Shown: one piece after another, positions 61,201 to 64,000 of the stretch
Numbering within the stretch: position 1 is the first letter of the stretch
How the letters are laid out: each line of letters starts with the position of its first letter
Assembly (NCBI GenBank): GCA_013396755.1
Contig: VWZF01007160.1
Location: forward strand, 310,001-374,000
Reading direction: 5' to 3'
Source: Sclerurus mexicanus
Taxonomy: Eukaryota; Chordata; Aves; Passeriformes; Furnariidae
DNA length: 64,000 nt
Made by a program: the position numbers and the translations under genes
The notes under the pieces: generated by a model
Told to the model about the DNA's origin: nothing
Seen by the model: the letters and a program-made list of their open reading frames with translations, nothing else
The model's database searches: none

Positions 61201-64000
61201 TTCCACTACACAGTGCTAAAACAAAAGAAATTGCCCAAATAATGTGACTTGGCATCTCCTTAATGTTTTTTAGCTCTGAGGGAATCAGCTGCTCTTAGAA
61301 AGCATACACATAGGTGGTTTGGTACCCATGAAATAAATCTTATCTTGCAGAAGATCATGGTAGCACTTTCCTGCATCTTCATGCCACACTAGCAGCACAG
61401 AAGAAAACAAAATACAATAAATGTTAATTGAGGATTTTGTTGGAAATTTTTTATAGTAGCTTGAAGAAAAATTAAGATAATTAGAATTTTCCCAGGAAAT
61501 TTGAAGCATTTAACCTTTTAAACACACAAGGACCTCAACTGGAAGTGGATACAGCCCTGGCTATGTAGTGTTTACCTCTAGAGCACTATTGGCATTGCAC
61601 CAGAGCATTGTTTCAGAGCAGTTTGTGCTGCTGGCTGAATTGCCAGCATCTCATCCTTCAACACTCACATGCCTCCCATCCAGTTGTACTTTATGCCCAA
61701 CCTTATTTACCTTGTGGGTTTTGCCAGGATCACAGCTTGGTGGTGTGGCTTTGGGCCCAGTCAGACCATCTGTCAAGGAGAAGGGGAGGAGAAGGTAGTG
61801 GTTTTGACATGTTGCTTGAAGAAGCGCATGTCCAAATGTGCTTGGAAATCTTTGTTCTGCTTGCTTGTTCAATACTTTCAGGGTGCTGTGTATTGTGGAA
61901 TTTTTTTCATTCTGCTGCTTTACTTTCCCTGTTGTGGAGAGATCATTTTATTTCTAGTCTGGATTTGTACATTTTGTTTGTGCTGCTGGCAGATCCTATC
62001 AACACCCACTTTTCTCTGATATTTAAACTGTAAAAGGTAAAATAAAAATCTTTGGTGTCATAGAACACTGACTTGCTTGTAAAATAGTTCTATATACTGG
62101 AGATGCTATTTAAAAATATTGTAGGAGTCTAGTAATACATTAGCATTTTATGCATTTCACTCTGAGCAGTCCCAAAGTATTTAAACTGTAGTGCACACAT
62201 GCAGCCCTGCAGAGCTGTAGTGCTTGGGACAGAGGCTGTAAACCAGCCCTGCGTTTGTGGATCATGTGGGGAGTGATGGGTGCAAACAGCTTAGAGCAGG
62301 CAGAATAAACTTCCTTCTGGAGGAAAATGTAGTGAAAACCACCAGCCTCTGTTGACAGCAGCCAGGAGTTCAGCTCAAGATGCTGTTAGATTTGCCCACC
62401 CTGGGACCACAAAGCTGTGTGTGGACCTGCACCGGGATGACCTTAGTCTGAGCTACCTGGGCTTTGCTACAGCTGCAGATACAGCCCCCGGACCAGCACT
62501 TGAGGCCAGGTATTTGGAGGGGCAACCACTCAACCATTGTCCACGTGGGCTCCGAGTTAAGAACTTGTTGCTCTTACTGATCTTCACTGTACTAAAATCA
62601 AGTAACTGCTTTGTCAGCAGCTGCAAATGGAGTCATCATGCTAGCTGTAGGCTAGCGTGGGCTGAGTTGGTGGCTCTGCCCTGGGAACAGCATGCAGGTG
62701 GGCAGCTTTGTCCTTTGGTGGATGGTGACTCCTTCCTTACGCGATGCCAAAGCGGTTGTGTCTCTGCACATGCAAAACGTGTTGCCTCTGCATTGTCCTA
62801 GGTATTCTTCAGTCCATTTTATAATTGTGTCCCTGTGAAACTAACCTGTGAGTTGATCTCAGTTAAGCTATTCTGTATGTAGCTCAGCAGAGGGGAGATG
62901 TAGTGCTTTAGTATGAGGACAAAAACACATTTTTAGATGATTTTGAGACAGCAATTATGTAATTCTGGGAAATTCAGCCTTGCAGAAGCTAATAAAAACT
63001 AAAATTCAAGTTTTTATAATGTTTAGCAGAACTAATACCACAGTGTATTTTCTGGTTATCATTTCAAAACCTCGGTGACATTTTCTCTGAATGTTCCCAT
63101 ACAGGCGCTGCTGTTCATGTGTGAGAATCTCAGGACCAGCCGGGGGGGAGAACAGCAACCTCAGTGGTGTATAAGTGATCTCCATCTTCCAAAAGGAATT
63201 ACAAATGTGGCCAGCTGTGATGTCATGATTCAGAGTTCAGTGAGTTGACAGCAGCCTCAGAGTCTGGTCTTTCTAGCCAGGCAGCACAGCAGCCTGTGCT
63301 TCTTCTTCATTCTTTTAAGAAAATAAAGAGATTAATTCTTTCAGTTTTAAAATGCATCATGTCTAAAAGAGAGAAAAGAAAAAAGGAAAAAAAAACCCAC
63401 TATTTTATTTTCATCTGACATGACTGTTAGGCAGAAAGAGCCTTCTGATACATTGATTTGGGAAGTAATTAGTCTTGGGAGTGTGAGATGGGTTATAATC
63501 TTAATGTCATTTTACCATTACTAAAATAGACTAATTTTGTCCTTTGCTAATCCATGTAAATCCCATTGATTTAACAGTGTTGTATGGATGAAAATAAGAA
63601 ATGCAGTGGCCTATATTTTGGGATCTCCTTGCCTAGTGTAAAGGCTTATAGAGCTCATTGTTTGATGAAGCAACCATCCCTCTCGTGTGCTAGGACACCG
63701 CTACCAAATGCTGGCACAAGCCAGAGCATCACATGCAGCTGTTGCTGTTTCAGACCTAGCAGGTGAAGCACAAACCCTGTCATTTTCCTAGATTCAGCAG
63801 AATATCTGTATGTGCGATTTGTCAGTATGTTTACAGCAAAAAGGCTAAGAGCAGAAAACATTTCTAGGGATGATGAAACCTGCTTTAAAAGAAATGGGAG
63901 GCTTTAAAAGCTTACACAAATCTTGAAAAGGGGCTGGACCAAACATTGCCATTTCAGTCAAGTTTAGAAACCTCCACCTACTTAAACGGGAGCACATTTA
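61200..64000. other. Non-coding stretch to the window end
   Basis: Open frames reach about 149 codons (62352-62801) without a domain. A-rich run GAAAAAAGGAAAAAAAAACCC near 63379-63400. No repeat family was recognised and no exon is supported. Confidence 0.45.

Noticed and set aside
1..64000. Search for tRNA, rRNA, CRISPR arrays, bacterial operons, phage or retroviral gag-pol-env genes
   Set aside because: None seen by eye. Repeats found are CR1, simple repeats and the two assembly duplications.

Overview
This is vertebrate nuclear DNA, almost certainly from a bird or another sauropsid. All recognisable interspersed repeats are CR1 LINEs: short, 5'-truncated, and ending in the CR1 3' tail (Y-CCAACCCAAACCATTCTRTGATTCTA type). 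They are sparse, with six loci in about 62 kb of real sequence, as in bird genomes. There are no bacterial operons, ribosome binding sites, phage genes or CRISPR arrays. The window is mostly intronic or intergenic sequence, and no complete gene is visible.

The best coding signal is a chain of three plus-strand exons with good splice sites and compatible phases: 5206-5263, 22490-22533 and 44771-44857. Spliced, they give 189 nt, exactly 63 codons, with no stop. I do not recognise the protein. The third exon is the strongest, the first is good, and the short middle one is tentative. If the chain is right, most of the window is two introns of about 17 and 22 kb, and the gene continues beyond one or both ends. 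Repeated G/T-rich tracts on the plus strand fit plus-strand transcription, though only weakly. Several weaker isolated exon candidates (1313-1380 minus, 2645-2748, 11206-11373, 56381-56401, 57113-57177) are listed with low confidence.

The clearest result concerns assembly quality. Each of the two single-N gaps (16372 and 37733) is flanked by copies of the same sequence that match over their whole length as far as I could compare them: 318 bp and 1849 bp. In both cases the copy spacing equals copy length plus one, the signature of overlapping contig ends joined by a token N rather than merged. True locus length is then about 61.8 kb, and one CR1 (36564 and 38414) is counted twice.

Region by region: 1-5.2 kb is non-coding with a small CpG-rich patch near 3.85-4.1 kb. 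The stretch 5.3-22.5 kb holds two CR1s, the first false duplication and a strong G-quadruplex motif at 10.5 kb. The stretch 22.5-44.8 kb holds four CR1 loci, an LTR-like stretch near 35.2-35.8 kb and the large false duplication. After the exon at 44.8 kb come a pyrimidine tract, a (GT)n microsatellite and a GC- and CpG-rich block (about 47.0-48.6 kb), the best candidate for a promoter or enhancer. The remainder to 64 kb is unannotatable non-coding sequence. I found no novel multi-gene system.
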